DNA from: JACVCJ01 sp052437175
Lineage (GTDB): Bacteria > Bacteroidota > Bacteroidia > CAIKAF01
Assembly: GCA_052437175.1 (NCBI GenBank)
Contig: JBQVOK010000001.1
Coordinates: forward strand, 1-64,000
DNA: 64,000 nucleotides
Direction of reading: 5' to 3'
Shown piece by piece: positions 45,443 to 54,043 of this stretch. Both the position numbers and the translations under genes were made by a program. Every line of letters starts with the position of its first letter. Position 1 is the first letter of the stretch. The notes below the pieces were generated by a model. The model had not been told where the DNA came from. It searched no databases and saw only the letters and a list, made by a program, of their open reading frames with translations.

Positions 45443-45754
45443 GCTCGGTTTAGGTGCGGAACCCAAACGTTTAGGCGGTATAACCTAAACCTTTAGGTCG
45501 GGGACCTAAACGTTTAGCGCAGGAACCTAAAATTTTAGCTTCGGAACCCAAACGTTTAGGTGGTATAACCTAAAAATTTAGCCCGGCAACCTAAACGTTT
45601 AGCCCCGGAACCCAAATGTTTGATAGTTTTAGCTAAACGTTTAGCATCGGAACCTAAACGTTTGGGTGGGGAACCTAAAGATTTGGCCTCATCACCTGAA
45701 TGTTTGAACGGCCCTGCTAAATGTTTGGGCCGGGTACCTGAACGTTTGGCAATA
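45443..45754. repeat. Array of 15 palindromic 21-bp elements upstream of XRE copy 2
   Basis: Units again centre on CTAAACGTTTAG, preceded by ACC or GC and followed by a variable 5-6 base spacer. Equivalent positions fall at 45452, 45473, 45495, 45516, 45537, 45558, 45580, 45601, 45622, 45643, 45664, 45685, 45706, 45727 and 45748. Steps are 21 with two of 22, averaging 21.1. Short palindromic units mean both strands can appear to encode heptads such as KRLGSDA. I regard that as a by-product. Together with the 3824-4099 array this is a recurring DNA element always upstream of the same XRE gene type. Confidence 0.85.
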
Positions 45755-45810
45755 GTCATTCCGAACGTACTACCGCATATAGCAAGCGCCGCAATCCGCG
45801 GCTGGTATTT

Positions 45811-46410
45811 TTATTTGCCCCGGGCCAGCTTACAGGTAAAGGCTGTCTTTTTATCGGTCAGGTCCCAGGTGCAGAGTTCGGCATGTACCAGGTCCGCATG
45901 TTTTTTAGCAATGTCGCGCAGGGCATTGCCAACAGATTTACGCAGGTATTCGCTGTCCTCGGCTCTGTGTGCGCTGATGAGTGCTATGGCCACAGCCGGG
46001 TTGTCTTTAAAATACGGCCTGCTTGTCCAGATGCGCAGTCCTTCAATAACCGCTCTTTTTACATTCGGGTTTTTATCCCTGAGCCATTTTTTAATCTTAG
46101 GCAGACTTTTTTCATAGCCGATCGTCTGGCAATACTGGTCAAACGCTTTGGCTAACATTTCCTGCACCCGCCAGTTGGGGTCCTCTGCAACGCTTGTCTC
46201 AAGCAGTTTAAGGGCTGGGGGATGGCTGGCGGACAGTTGTCCTAAAAGATAAGTTGCCAGCATTCTCAGCTGGTAGCTGCTGTCCGTTAAAAGCGTAGTG
46301 GCCAGGGCAAAAGGTTCCTGTGTTTTATCGGCCAGGATGCGATCGCCGGCTGCCAGAATATGTTTAAAGCCGTGTTCAATTTTCTTAAGGTCGTCAATGT
46401 ATTTTTCCAT
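45811..46410 (-). CDS. HEAT-repeat DNA alkylation repair-like protein
   Basis: This 199-residue all-helical protein has HEAT-like repeats: SYQLRMLATYLLGQL, PNWRVQEMLAKAFDQYC, KNPNVKRAVIEGLRIW and EYLRKSVGNALRDIAKKH. The last is the conserved motif of AlkD-type DNA glycosylases and relatives, with the paired Arg/Lys and Asn. Those enzymes release alkylated bases without flipping them. A catalytic Asp-Trp pair cannot be confirmed without alignment, so repair activity is likely but not certain. Its 3' end points to the 21-bp array, 56 bases away. Confidence 0.75.
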   Translation of the reverse strand: MEKYIDDLKKIEHGFKHILAAGDRILADKTQEPFALATTLLTDSSYQLRMLATYLLGQLSASHPPALKLLETSVAEDPNWRVQEMLAKAFDQYCQTIGYEKSLPKIKKWLRDKNPNVKRAVIEGLRIWTSRPYFKDNPAVAIALISAHRAEDSEYLRKSVGNALRDIAKKHADLVHAELCTWDLTDKKTAFTCKLARGK

Positions 46411-46548
46411 TCGGTATTTTCTATACGGTTCCCCAAAAGGGTTTTAGCCCTGGTATTACTATCGTGCAGAACAATGGGCGTGTAAATGTACTTAATGGGT
46501 GTTACAGACTTCCATTCATCATAGATAGCTGTAAGGGAAACGGCTGCT

Positions 46549-47157
46549 TCAGACGGATTTTCGGAGTTTTTCCTCTATCTTTTCCTGAAGCCTCTTGTTT
46601 ACAGGGTGTTTTAGTACCTTCCGGCTTACGTTACGGATGTTGAAATTCCGGAGACTCATAATTTCATCGGCACTTTTGGTAAGTTTTATGTGGAGTTCTT
46701 TTTTGTCTGTTTTCTGCTTACTGGCAGGCACATAGTAAGAGCCGCTGTATTCAAAATCCCGGCTCATTATTAAACTGCAAACGCCGTAACTGTTAATGGC
46801 ACTGTCATCAGGGAGAAAAGCAAAAAATAATTCTTTATTGGTATAATATCCCTGAAAAGTGTAGCGCCGTACATTTGTCTGGCCCGGATCTTCTTTAGAA
46901 TACAACCTTTTAATTTTACCGGATACCCGGGTTTTAACCTGTTTTATCGTATATTCATCAACTTTGTAAATTTTGTTGTCGGCCGTATAGATAATTAATA
47001 ACCACCTGCCCGATATAACCGGTTTGGATGAAAAAATGGAGAAAAACACAGATCGTGTCGTTTCGGAAATGGTAATTAATGCGGAGACAGCACCTGAAAA
47101 AAAGCCAAAAAGGTTTATAAACAGGGTATTGTCTGTGTAAAATTGTTGCCAGTCCAT
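46549..47157 (-). CDS. Membrane-anchored beta-rich protein (possible Cap15-like fold)
   Basis: This 202-residue protein has one clear hydrophobic segment (about residues 12-35, LFINLFGFFSGAVSALITIS) followed by a beta-strand-rich region. That region includes SGRWLLIIYTADNK, RRYTFQGYYTNKELFFAFLP, YGVCSLIMSRDFEYSGSYYV and KKELHIKLTKSADEI. The order (a Trp after a Gly, strands with YxFxG and SGxY) resembles the beta-barrel of membrane effectors such as CBASS Cap15. Lipocalin-like folds are an alternative. I chose the ATG at 47157 because the longer frame starts with low-complexity Leu/Thr residues. No nucleotide cyclase is nearby, so a CBASS role is speculative. Confidence 0.5.
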   Translation of the reverse strand: MDWQQFYTDNTLFINLFGFFSGAVSALITISETTRSVFFSIFSSKPVISGRWLLIIYTADNKIYKVDEYTIKQVKTRVSGKIKRLYSKEDPGQTNVRRYTFQGYYTNKELFFAFLPDDSAINSYGVCSLIMSRDFEYSGSYYVPASKQKTDKKELHIKLTKSADEIMSLRNFNIRNVSRKVLKHPVNKRLQEKIEEKLRKSV

Positions 47158-47239
47158 AAGCAGCAGGTATAACGATGGGGTTAACGTTAAGGTTGTAGAA
47201 CTAAGGTACATAAAAATAAATATCCTGACGATGTTAATC

Positions 47240-49312
47240 TCAACGCAACACCGTAAACTTCATCCTTTTCAGCACCGTACCCTCTTTTTGCAGCATCAGC
47301 ACATACATCCCCGGCGCTGCAGGACCCAGCTGTACTTCCGTTTGCAGAAGCTCTGTGCCGGATGGTAATAATTGCGTATATACCTTGCGGCCGCCCAGGT
47401 CTGTAACGCTCAGTTCGTAGTTGCCTTTGCCCGCTGACGGACTACTCAGCATAAAGGTTCCGCTGTTCGGGTTGGGGTAGAGGCTAAACGCTGCGTTGTT
47501 TTCGCTTTCTTCCAGTCCGGTAACGGCTATCAGTAGGGTAAGGGCATTGCTCAGGGCCGTATCCGGGTACACGCAGCCGGCGTCGGATCTCAGGCGCGCG
47601 GTGATCATATCGCCGGAAACAAAATCGGTACCGGCCACCGCCGTCCAGGTTGCTGTGTTAATACCGGCTATGGGCTGATCGTTCCGCCGCCATTCGTACT
47701 GCGGATTGCTGCCGCCGTTCGTGGCTGTGGCGCTAAAGGTAACGGTAGTTCCGTTGGATACCGTATTGCCGGGAGAAACGGAAATGTGCAGGCCCGGAGT
47801 CAGCATGTCGATCATTACCATACAATCTTCGGCCTGACCGTATTGCAGGTTGCCGCAGGGCTGAGGGGCCGTAAAGGTCATATCGGAAACGATGCGCATC
47901 CGCAGCGGGGTGCAGGTAAGCGCCGTGGAAGGTACGCTGAACGCAGCTGTATGCGTTTCCCAGCCCGTGCTGCCGTTGTGGCTGATGATCTGCTCGGCCG
48001 GACTGAACGTTCCGTCGTTGTTAAAGTCGATCCAGCCGCTCAGGTATTCGGCATTGGCGCCCGTGCTTACACTGAGCGTATACGTGGAATCGCGGCGCAG
48101 ATGTGCCACAGGCTGCCGCTGCGTGCATTGGTACAGGGTGTGGTCCCAGTAAAAACGGTCGCTGTCGTTGCTGTAGCCCTGGCTGGTTATGGTCATATCT
48201 GCCAGTGCGATGCGCCGCGGACCCACGTTAAAGTTGTTCCCCGCATTGGCAATAGCGGCCGGAACGCAGGCTGCCACAGGCGAGGGCAGGGGCGTGTCAC
48301 TGCCCGGCGGGGTAAGGCCCAGCGAAGTAAGCAGGTTGTAGCGGTAGTTGAGCAGGGAGAACAACACTTTACTCTTCTGATCGGGTGTAAAACGATCGCG
48401 GCAATCCGTATAACTCATGAAATTGAGCTCCACACCGTTGTAATTGGCACCGGTGCAGGTGTTAACGCCCGTGGGACAGCTGTTCAAGACCATGACCGTA
48501 GGTTCCGTATCGCAGATGGCATCACCGTCCACCGCGCAGTTGGCATTGGGCGGACAGGTACTGCCCACACTGCCCTGGAAGGTATGCAGCAGTCCGAAGG
48601 CATGCCCCATTTCGTGCGGGAAAACACCGTAATGAAACGAGGTAGGCTGAGCCACATAGGCCATCAGCACGGCTCCATCCAGCTCCGGACCGGAGGTCGG
48701 CTGCGTGGCAAAACCGGATACGCCGCCGTTGTTGATCTTGTTCACCAGCCAGATATTGTAGTAGCTGCGCGAAGGCCAGCGGCTGAAGGCCTTGAGTGTA
48801 GCGTCGGAAATACCGTTGCCAGAGCCGTCGTTCCACACGCCGTCCGTAGCATAGCCGTTCAGCACGGAACCATTCACCCGCACAATGCCATTGGTGGGAT
48901 TACAGTCCGGGTCCCTTTTGGCCAGCACCAGGCGGATCGGGATATATACGCCGCCGTTCAGCGTATCGGCAAACAGGGCCGATTGTGCCGCGTACACTTC
49001 GTTACAGTTATCGATAAAGGCCTGTACCTGCTGATCGTCCGGATTGTAAAAACTGCCCACCGCCTCACCGTTATGTACAATGTGCACTACCACGGGTATT
49101 TCGTATACATATCCCTGCGGGGTAGGAATGATGTCGCGTTTGAGCATGAACTGCTGCCATAGCGCACTTTCTTCCGCCACGCGCCGGGCATAGGCCGGGT
49201 TTTGCAACAGCTGGTCCTGGTGTACCTGGTCTGCACCGCAGTTCAGCGTTTGTGCCGGAACGGCAAGGGCTGTAAAGAAAATAAGGGCTGCCATAGATAC
49301 GAGTCTTTTCAT
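47240..49312 (-). CDS. M43 (pappalysin-like) metalloprotease with GEVED and T9SS sorting domains
   Basis: This 690-residue secreted protein has a signal peptide (MKRLVSMAALIFFTALAVPAQ). An M43 metalloprotease domain follows, with zinc motif HEMGHAFGLLH (His233, His237 and His243) and a downstream Met-turn segment VELNFMSYTDC. About residue 365-500 is a GEVED domain (LSGWIDFNNDGTFSPAEQ, GQAEDCMVMI). An Ig-like domain follows (QYEWRRNDQPIAG). A type A T9SS domain ends it (LYPNPNSGTFML with a final KRMKFTVLR). It should cut proteins outside the cell. It is divergent from the eCIS-core gene, with about 200 bases between the starts. Confidence 0.9.
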   Translation of the reverse strand: MKRLVSMAALIFFTALAVPAQTLNCGADQVHQDQLLQNPAYARRVAEESALWQQFMLKRDIIPTPQGYVYEIPVVVHIVHNGEAVGSFYNPDDQQVQAFIDNCNEVYAAQSALFADTLNGGVYIPIRLVLAKRDPDCNPTNGIVRVNGSVLNGYATDGVWNDGSGNGISDATLKAFSRWPSRSYYNIWLVNKINNGGVSGFATQPTSGPELDGAVLMAYVAQPTSFHYGVFPHEMGHAFGLLHTFQGSVGSTCPPNANCAVDGDAICDTEPTVMVLNSCPTGVNTCTGANYNGVELNFMSYTDCRDRFTPDQKSKVLFSLLNYRYNLLTSLGLTPPGSDTPLPSPVAACVPAAIANAGNNFNVGPRRIALADMTITSQGYSNDSDRFYWDHTLYQCTQRQPVAHLRRDSTYTLSVSTGANAEYLSGWIDFNNDGTFSPAEQIISHNGSTGWETHTAAFSVPSTALTCTPLRMRIVSDMTFTAPQPCGNLQYGQAEDCMVMIDMLTPGLHISVSPGNTVSNGTTVTFSATATNGGSNPQYEWRRNDQPIAGINTATWTAVAGTDFVSGDMITARLRSDAGCVYPDTALSNALTLLIAVTGLEESENNAAFSLYPNPNSGTFMLSSPSAGKGNYELSVTDLGGRKVYTQLLPSGTELLQTEVQLGPAAPGMYVLMLQKEGTVLKRMKFTVLR

Positions 49313-49521
49313 GGTCAGAACGGATTTAGGATGATCTCCGGGGCTGTAAAAAATTGACTATCAAAGGTAGCGTTCCTTTTAAACAAAAGTACGGTGGAAA
49401 TTTAAAAATGGTTAAGAAGGTAATGGCCTGGAATGCTGAAGAGAAAAAGCGTCTTTGTGGCGGGAACTTTTCCTTGCCAGATGCCCTGTTTTTTTTAACT
49501 TTAAACACGAATTCCGATCCT

Positions 49522-50871
49522 ATGTATACACACGCTGCAAAGTCAAAAGAAAGCGGGCGCCGTTCCGCTGCTGAAAATACCGCTCAGAAAAAAAACAGGA
49601 AAACCGTTTCCGGTATATCCGGTACCGAAATTTCTGCCGCAACAAAGCAAGAAAATGATACCGGTCTGCCCGATAATCTTAAAGCGGGTATCGAACAGCT
49701 TTCCGGCTATTCGATGGACGATGTGAAGGTACACCGGAACTCGGCAGCGCCAGCGCAGTTACAGGCGCATGCCTATGCACAGGGCACAGATATACACCTG
49801 GCCCCGGGGCAGGAAAAGCACCTGCCGCACGAAGCCTGGCATGTGGTACAGCAGAAGCAGGGACGGGTAACGCCTACCATGCAGATGAAGGGTCGCTTCA
49901 GTATCAATACGGACAACAACCTGGAAAAAGAGGCAGATACGATGGGAAGCAGGGCCCTTGCCATGAATGTGCCTTTTGCACAGAATGCAGCCGGGAAAAA
50001 GCAGGCGTCCTCACCCGGTAAAACGATGCAGGCTATGGGTTGGGATGAGATATGGAACATGGCCCAGGGTTTTGATATCTCGTATACAATGATCGCTATT
50101 ACCATGGCTGCCGTAGGGATAGGCGTACTGTATAACCTGCTGAAAAATTCAAAAGGTAAAGAGGATGCGCAGAAGAAAATACGAAAAATAAGTACAGATG
50201 CCTCTACGCCTGCCTTCAAAGAACCTGCAACAACGGACGAACTCAACAATTGTATAAGAACACGCAGCTATCCTCCGGACATAATTACTCTGGGTAATAA
50301 AAAAGACTGGGTCCGGCGGATGGCAGCAAAGCTGGGAGTGAAAGAAAAGCAGAGACAAAAATACATAGACAGGGTGGATGAGGCCGAAGGCATAACATCG
50401 TCAGGAGCTTCTTCCTCAACATTATATGCGGCCCCTGTAAAGGAGAAATTTGTTCCTTCGGTGGTAAAAACCAAGGTGAAAACAAAAGGAGAGCCCGGCA
50501 TCGGGGCCGGGGAAGAAGAGCAGGCCCCTGTGCGCCCCCCGTTTGAATTTAATAATTGTGATACCTGGGATATCGGGGAGATTGAATACCCGCCGCATTT
50601 TCCGGCTAATTTACAGGTACAGCCCAACTATATTCAGGCACTCAGAGAAGGTATGCTTACTAATAATTCAGTTGCCATGAGCGCTACGGTCGGGGTAAGG
50701 TACCATGCACATGCCAATGGAGGCAGCGGGGGGATCGCTTTCCGGTATGTGCGTACACCGGGCACTTCACAGGTTACACCTGTTATTTATGATTTTGCGG
50801 CAACCCGTGGCGGAAAGTCGGGCAACGAGTACCAGTGGCGCAACCATGCGGCTTCCAACACAGCCCCTTAG
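49522..50871 (+). CDS. eCIS-core (DUF4157) domain protein with unknown C-terminal domain
   Basis: I start this 449-residue protein at the ATG at 49522, which gives MYTHAAKSKESGRRSAAENT, the usual lead of Bacteroidota DUF4157 proteins. A longer frame from 49354 adds a poorly coded stretch. Residues 48-125 carry the eCIS core domain (LPDNLKAGIEQLSGYS, DDVKVH and then HEAWHVVQQKQGR with a metallopeptidase-like HExxH at 103-107). A short hydrophobic segment (about 188-206, YTMIAITMAAVGIGVLYN) is followed by an unassigned C-terminus with SVAMSATVGVRYHAHANGG and FAATRGGKSGNEYQWRNH. The family is linked to contractile injection systems and toxin delivery. The C-terminal domain could be the toxin. 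Confidence 0.75.
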   Translation: MYTHAAKSKESGRRSAAENTAQKKNRKTVSGISGTEISAATKQENDTGLPDNLKAGIEQLSGYSMDDVKVHRNSAAPAQLQAHAYAQGTDIHLAPGQEKHLPHEAWHVVQQKQGRVTPTMQMKGRFSINTDNNLEKEADTMGSRALAMNVPFAQNAAGKKQASSPGKTMQAMGWDEIWNMAQGFDISYTMIAITMAAVGIGVLYNLLKNSKGKEDAQKKIRKISTDASTPAFKEPATTDELNNCIRTRSYPPDIITLGNKKDWVRRMAAKLGVKEKQRQKYIDRVDEAEGITSSGASSSTLYAAPVKEKFVPSVVKTKVKTKGEPGIGAGEEEQAPVRPPFEFNNCDTWDIGEIEYPPHFPANLQVQPNYIQALREGMLTNNSVAMSATVGVRYHAHANGGSGGIAFRYVRTPGTSQVTPVIYDFAATRGGKSGNEYQWRNHAASNTAP

Positions 50872-50927
50872 TGCAATAGATTTGGGTGCAGGTTCCCTTT
50901 TTGAGCGATTATCCGTACTTTCGCGCC

Positions 50928-51278
50928 ATGAGTGAAGACCTGAAAACCTGTCCGCAGTGCAGTTCGCCCTATGGTTATCCGACCGGGGACGATCTGTTTG
51001 CCTGCCCCGAGTGCGGCCATGAATGGAACCCGAGTGAAGAAACGGCCGCTGCCGCAGAAGACGGCCTTGTGGTAAAAGATGCCAACGGACAGCTGTTGCA
51101 GAACGGCGATTCGGTGATCCTTGTAAAAGACCTGCCCGTGAAAGGCGCGCCCAAACCGCTGAAGGCCGGTACCAAGGTAAAGAACATCCGCCTTACGGAC
51201 GGTGACCACAACATCAGCTGCAAAATAGACGGTTTCGGCGCTATGGCCCTGAAGTCGGAGTTTGTGAAGAAGGCGTAG
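50928..51278 (+). CDS. yjdM: YjdM/PhnA-like zinc-ribbon protein
   Basis: This 116-residue protein starts MSEDLKTCPQCSSPYGYPTG and continues FACPECGHEW, a CxxC-CxxC zinc ribbon. The following domain KDANGQLLQNGDSVILVKDL to GFGAMALKSEFVKKA is the YjdM (PhnA) C-terminal domain. The family was named after phosphonate use, but the biological role is not settled. I choose the ATG at 50928 since a TACTTTCG -7-like element lies directly upstream (50915-50922), and the longer frame would start before it. Confidence 0.9.
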   Translation: MSEDLKTCPQCSSPYGYPTGDDLFACPECGHEWNPSEETAAAAEDGLVVKDANGQLLQNGDSVILVKDLPVKGAPKPLKAGTKVKNIRLTDGDHNISCKIDGFGAMALKSEFVKKA

Positions 51279-51331
51279 AGAGTATACCGATGTCGTCGAC
51301 AGGAATAAATTCGGGCAGTTTGATGTTATTT

Positions 51332-51371
51332 AAATATAAATATATAAATAACTAAAAATATATTTATATTT
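51332..51371 (+). repeat. Perfect 14-base inverted repeat in leader of TPR gene
   Basis: The arms AAATATAAATATAT (51332-51345) and its exact complement (51358-51371) flank a 12-base gap. They are all A/T and lie 15 bases before the ATG at 51387. They could be a regulator site or a weak RNA hairpin near the start of translation. A GAAG-AACGTG-CTTC hairpin immediately follows. Confidence 0.6.
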
Positions 51372-51386
51372 GAAGAACGTGCTTCA

Positions 51387-53720
51387 ATGTTTGAATACAA
51401 CAATTGTAGCTTTCTTTATATTACATATATTATTTTGAAACTAGCCGAAAAAATTCTGCTGGCCTTTGCCCTCTTGATCTTCCTGGTACAATTGCTGCCT
51501 CTTTTTGCAGGTAAGGCCTTACTTTTTTTATTTTCAACAGGAATTTTGTCCCTTGCTTACCTGTTCGCATCATATTGGTTATTCAACAGTGGTGATAGAA
51601 AGAAAGTCCTGGTCCCTTTGCTTGCCGGATTATGTTTTGCCCTGGCCCTGGCCTCCCTTCCCTTCAACATATGGGTATGGCAGGAGTTTGTATGGGATAT
51701 GCTGCCTATTCCCAATATTCTGTTTTGTATTGTACTGGGCATATTTCTGATGCGGAAGCGTGCTGTGTGGAACCAGGATAGGGATATGCGCCGGATTTTT
51801 ATCCGTTCGTTGTGTATTGCCGGTATTACAGCCTTTTTTGCGTATATGCCTTATAAATCATCACGCCCGTATCGTTCGGTATTGGCTTTACTAAACCGTG
51901 GTGATCTTCTCTTGCTCGCGAATATAGATATGTTTAATTATTCCGATGACTGTGAGGCAGAATTGAAAGCAGGTAACTGTGATCAGGCCCTGCAATATGC
52001 TAAAGATGCAAACCTGGCCGGGCGTATATGGGTTGGGCTTCCTGTCGGGGAGGAAAATATGGAAGAGGAATTAATACTGGAGAAACCCTTAGAACCGGAT
52101 GCTCTTGGTCTTTTGGCGAGGAGTATTCTAAAAACAGATGGGCGCCGCGAAAAAAGAAACAAAATTGCATCTACCTACGAAAACCTTTACTTGGCGTACG
52201 ACTGTAAGGCTAAAGATATGTATAATGGAGGGCGGTATGGAGAAGCTCTCGAATATTTGAAAAAGGCTGATTGTGCACTTAAATTATGTGATCATAAGGA
52301 TGAATATTGGAGAGTACAGGAAGTATTTATTTCATATAGTACTGCGCTCTGCTATGCTGAAATGGGACAGAATGAGCAGGCAGTAGCATTGCTCGAGAAT
52401 GCCGTTGAAGCATATATTACTCTCAGGGACCGCGCCGATATAGAAATAGTTCCCTTATTAAGAAATCTTGCCTATAACTATGCTCAGATAGGATTATATA
52501 CGTATTCTTTGTATGTAAACAGGGCCGTATTGGATATTATCGGCGAAAATCCACAGACAGAAAAAGAGCGGCATGAGTATGTGGAAAATTACCACATGAT
52601 GGCTCAGACGCTGCTAAAAATGGACGATCCGGAAGGGGCTATATATTGCGCTGAAAAAGCGGGTAGTTTTGCCGGGAATAATAGCCTGGACTACGCAAAT
52701 AACTATATGATAAAAGGGCTGGTTAAAATGCGTATGGACAGATACCTGAAGGCTGAATCTGCATTTAGATCGGCGCTTGAGCAGTATATAGCTAAGGGAA
52801 GTAAAGAGAAATACCTGGCCCTGGCCTTAGCCGGTCTTGCCAAAGCGGCTCTGGCACAGGGAAAGTACAGCGAAACAGCAGCCTGTCTTGAAAAATGTTT
52901 ACCTTATACGGTCGCTGCTTACGGAAAAAACAGTACACAATATATTACTGTGCTCAAAATAAGAGCGGTACTTCATATTGCTTTGGCCGGTTATGAAGCT
53001 GCTGCCGCAGATATAGATGAGGTCATGGATGTTTACGAAAACGGGCTTTCAGAAGATCGCACAGTAGTTTCGGAAACAATAATGCTGCAGGCGTACATAC
53101 AGCTTGCCACGGATAAATTGCCCGGTGCAAAACTAAGTACCAAAGAATGCCTGCGCCTGTTAGAGGTAGAGAGTGCAACAGAGCTTAAGGGAAACAGTTC
53201 TCTGAAGAATAACATCGCTTATGTATATTATTATACCGATGAATGGAGAGCGTCTGAGGAACTTTATCGCAATGTGATAGATATAGAAGAAGCCGGCCGC
53301 ATAAAATCGGAAGCTTTGGGAACTGCTTACAATGGACTGGGGCTCATTTATACGGAGAAAAATCGTTTGCCGGAAGCGGATTCCTGCTTCGGTAAAACAC
53401 TGTCCGTATGGCAGATTATATACAACGGGCCACACCCGCGAATGGCTGCATTGTACCAGAATCAGGCTTTGCTGAGGCTGAAACAGAATAAATCTGAAGA
53501 GGCTGAAAATCTATTGATAAAAGCATTGGAAATAAACCAGGCTTTTCTGCCGGAAGATCATGATGCCTTCGGAGACATCTATAAAATGCTCGGAGACATC
53601 AGGCAGAAGCAGGGAAGACCAGCAGACGCTGGAATTTACTACGGCAAAGCCCGGGTTATTTATTATGCCAAGTTTGGGTCTGATCATTCCAAAACCCGCA
53701 TGCTTTCGGCGTATAAATAA
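51387..53720 (+). CDS. Membrane protein with TPR repeats
   Basis: This 777-residue protein has four to five hydrophobic segments in the first 160 residues (for example KILLAFALLIFLVQLLPLF and LFLFSTGILSLAYLFASYWL). The remaining 600 residues are TPR-type helical repeats (ALCYAEMGQNEQAVALLENA, ATALAGLAKAALAQG-like, GTAYNGLGLIYTEKNRLPEA and GDIYKMLGDIRQKQGRPADA). TPR domains recruit other proteins. The soluble part should lie in the cytoplasm or periplasm depending on topology. Lower GC than its neighbours is apparent. No kinase or output domain follows, so it may be a scaffold or sensor. Confidence 0.75.
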   Translation: MFEYNNCSFLYITYIILKLAEKILLAFALLIFLVQLLPLFAGKALLFLFSTGILSLAYLFASYWLFNSGDRKKVLVPLLAGLCFALALASLPFNIWVWQEFVWDMLPIPNILFCIVLGIFLMRKRAVWNQDRDMRRIFIRSLCIAGITAFFAYMPYKSSRPYRSVLALLNRGDLLLLANIDMFNYSDDCEAELKAGNCDQALQYAKDANLAGRIWVGLPVGEENMEEELILEKPLEPDALGLLARSILKTDGRREKRNKIASTYENLYLAYDCKAKDMYNGGRYGEALEYLKKADCALKLCDHKDEYWRVQEVFISYSTALCYAEMGQNEQAVALLENAVEAYITLRDRADIEIVPLLRNLAYNYAQIGLYTYSLYVNRAVLDIIGENPQTEKERHEYVENYHMMAQTLLKMDDPEGAIYCAEKAGSFAGNNSLDYANNYMIKGLVKMRMDRYLKAESAFRSALEQYIAKGSKEKYLALALAGLAKAALAQGKYSETAACLEKCLPYTVAAYGKNSTQYITVLKIRAVLHIALAGYEAAAADIDEVMDVYENGLSEDRTVVSETIMLQAYIQLATDKLPGAKLSTKECLRLLEVESATELKGNSSLKNNIAYVYYYTDEWRASEELYRNVIDIEEAGRIKSEALGTAYNGLGLIYTEKNRLPEADSCFGKTLSVWQIIYNGPHPRMAALYQNQALLRLKQNKSEEAENLLIKALEINQAFLPEDHDAFGDIYKMLGDIRQKQGRPADAGIYYGKARVIYYAKFGSDHSKTRMLSAYK

Positions 53721-54043
53721 GATCAGATCACAGGTTTTAAAATACTGGTAAAACATTGCGCTTTATGGATGAAAAGAAACCATTTATACGCCGGCCCTGC
53801 TGCCGGAAATATCTGCTAGGATAGCACGATGATCATTGTCTGTACAGTTTGGCAGGATGAAGCTATGGTAAAATGTGATTCACTTTGTTAGGGAGCGTCT
53901 GATTTTTTGAAAATCACAGATTCTTGTGCAGGTATAAATACCTGTTTTTTTAGAAGAATGGATAATTATACCAGGGGAAAAGGACAGGATGTATAACACA
54001 TACATAAAAAATACTACATTGCAGGCACGTTTAAATTACCTTT
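53721..54043 (+). other. Gene-free stretch with terminator hairpins
   Basis: About 320 bases without a gene. It holds one small GATTTT/AAAATC hairpin (53901-53915) and a strong terminator (53929-53951). Nothing else is recognised. Confidence 0.4.
53929..53951 (+). terminator. Intrinsic terminator between TPR gene and PD-(D/E)XK gene
   Basis: Perfect 7-base stem CAGGTAT/ATACCTG around a two-base loop, followed by a seven-base T-run. It lies about 210 bases after the TPR gene stop and 93 before the nuclease gene. Confidence 0.8.

Noticed and set aside
45556..45759. 67-residue minus-strand frame with heptads such as KRLGSDA, and its plus-strand counterpart
   Set aside because: The heptad comes from the 21-base period of a palindromic repeat, and both strands give the same pattern. 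The 22-base steps break the frame, and the first array has no such open frame.
46549..47157. Confident assignment to a CBASS operon
   Set aside because: There is no cyclase, Cap2/Cap3 or other CBASS gene around it. The Cap15 resemblance is only by strand pattern.
47786..49162. 458-codon plus-strand open frame antisense to the M43 protease
   Set aside because: The protease has a full zinc motif and sorting domain. The opposite frame is Arg/His/Val-rich without any motif.
49354..49521. 56-residue N-terminal extension of the eCIS-core protein
   Set aside because: It lacks the family's usual lead, and the downstream ATG gives a start typical of Bacteroidota DUF4157 proteins.
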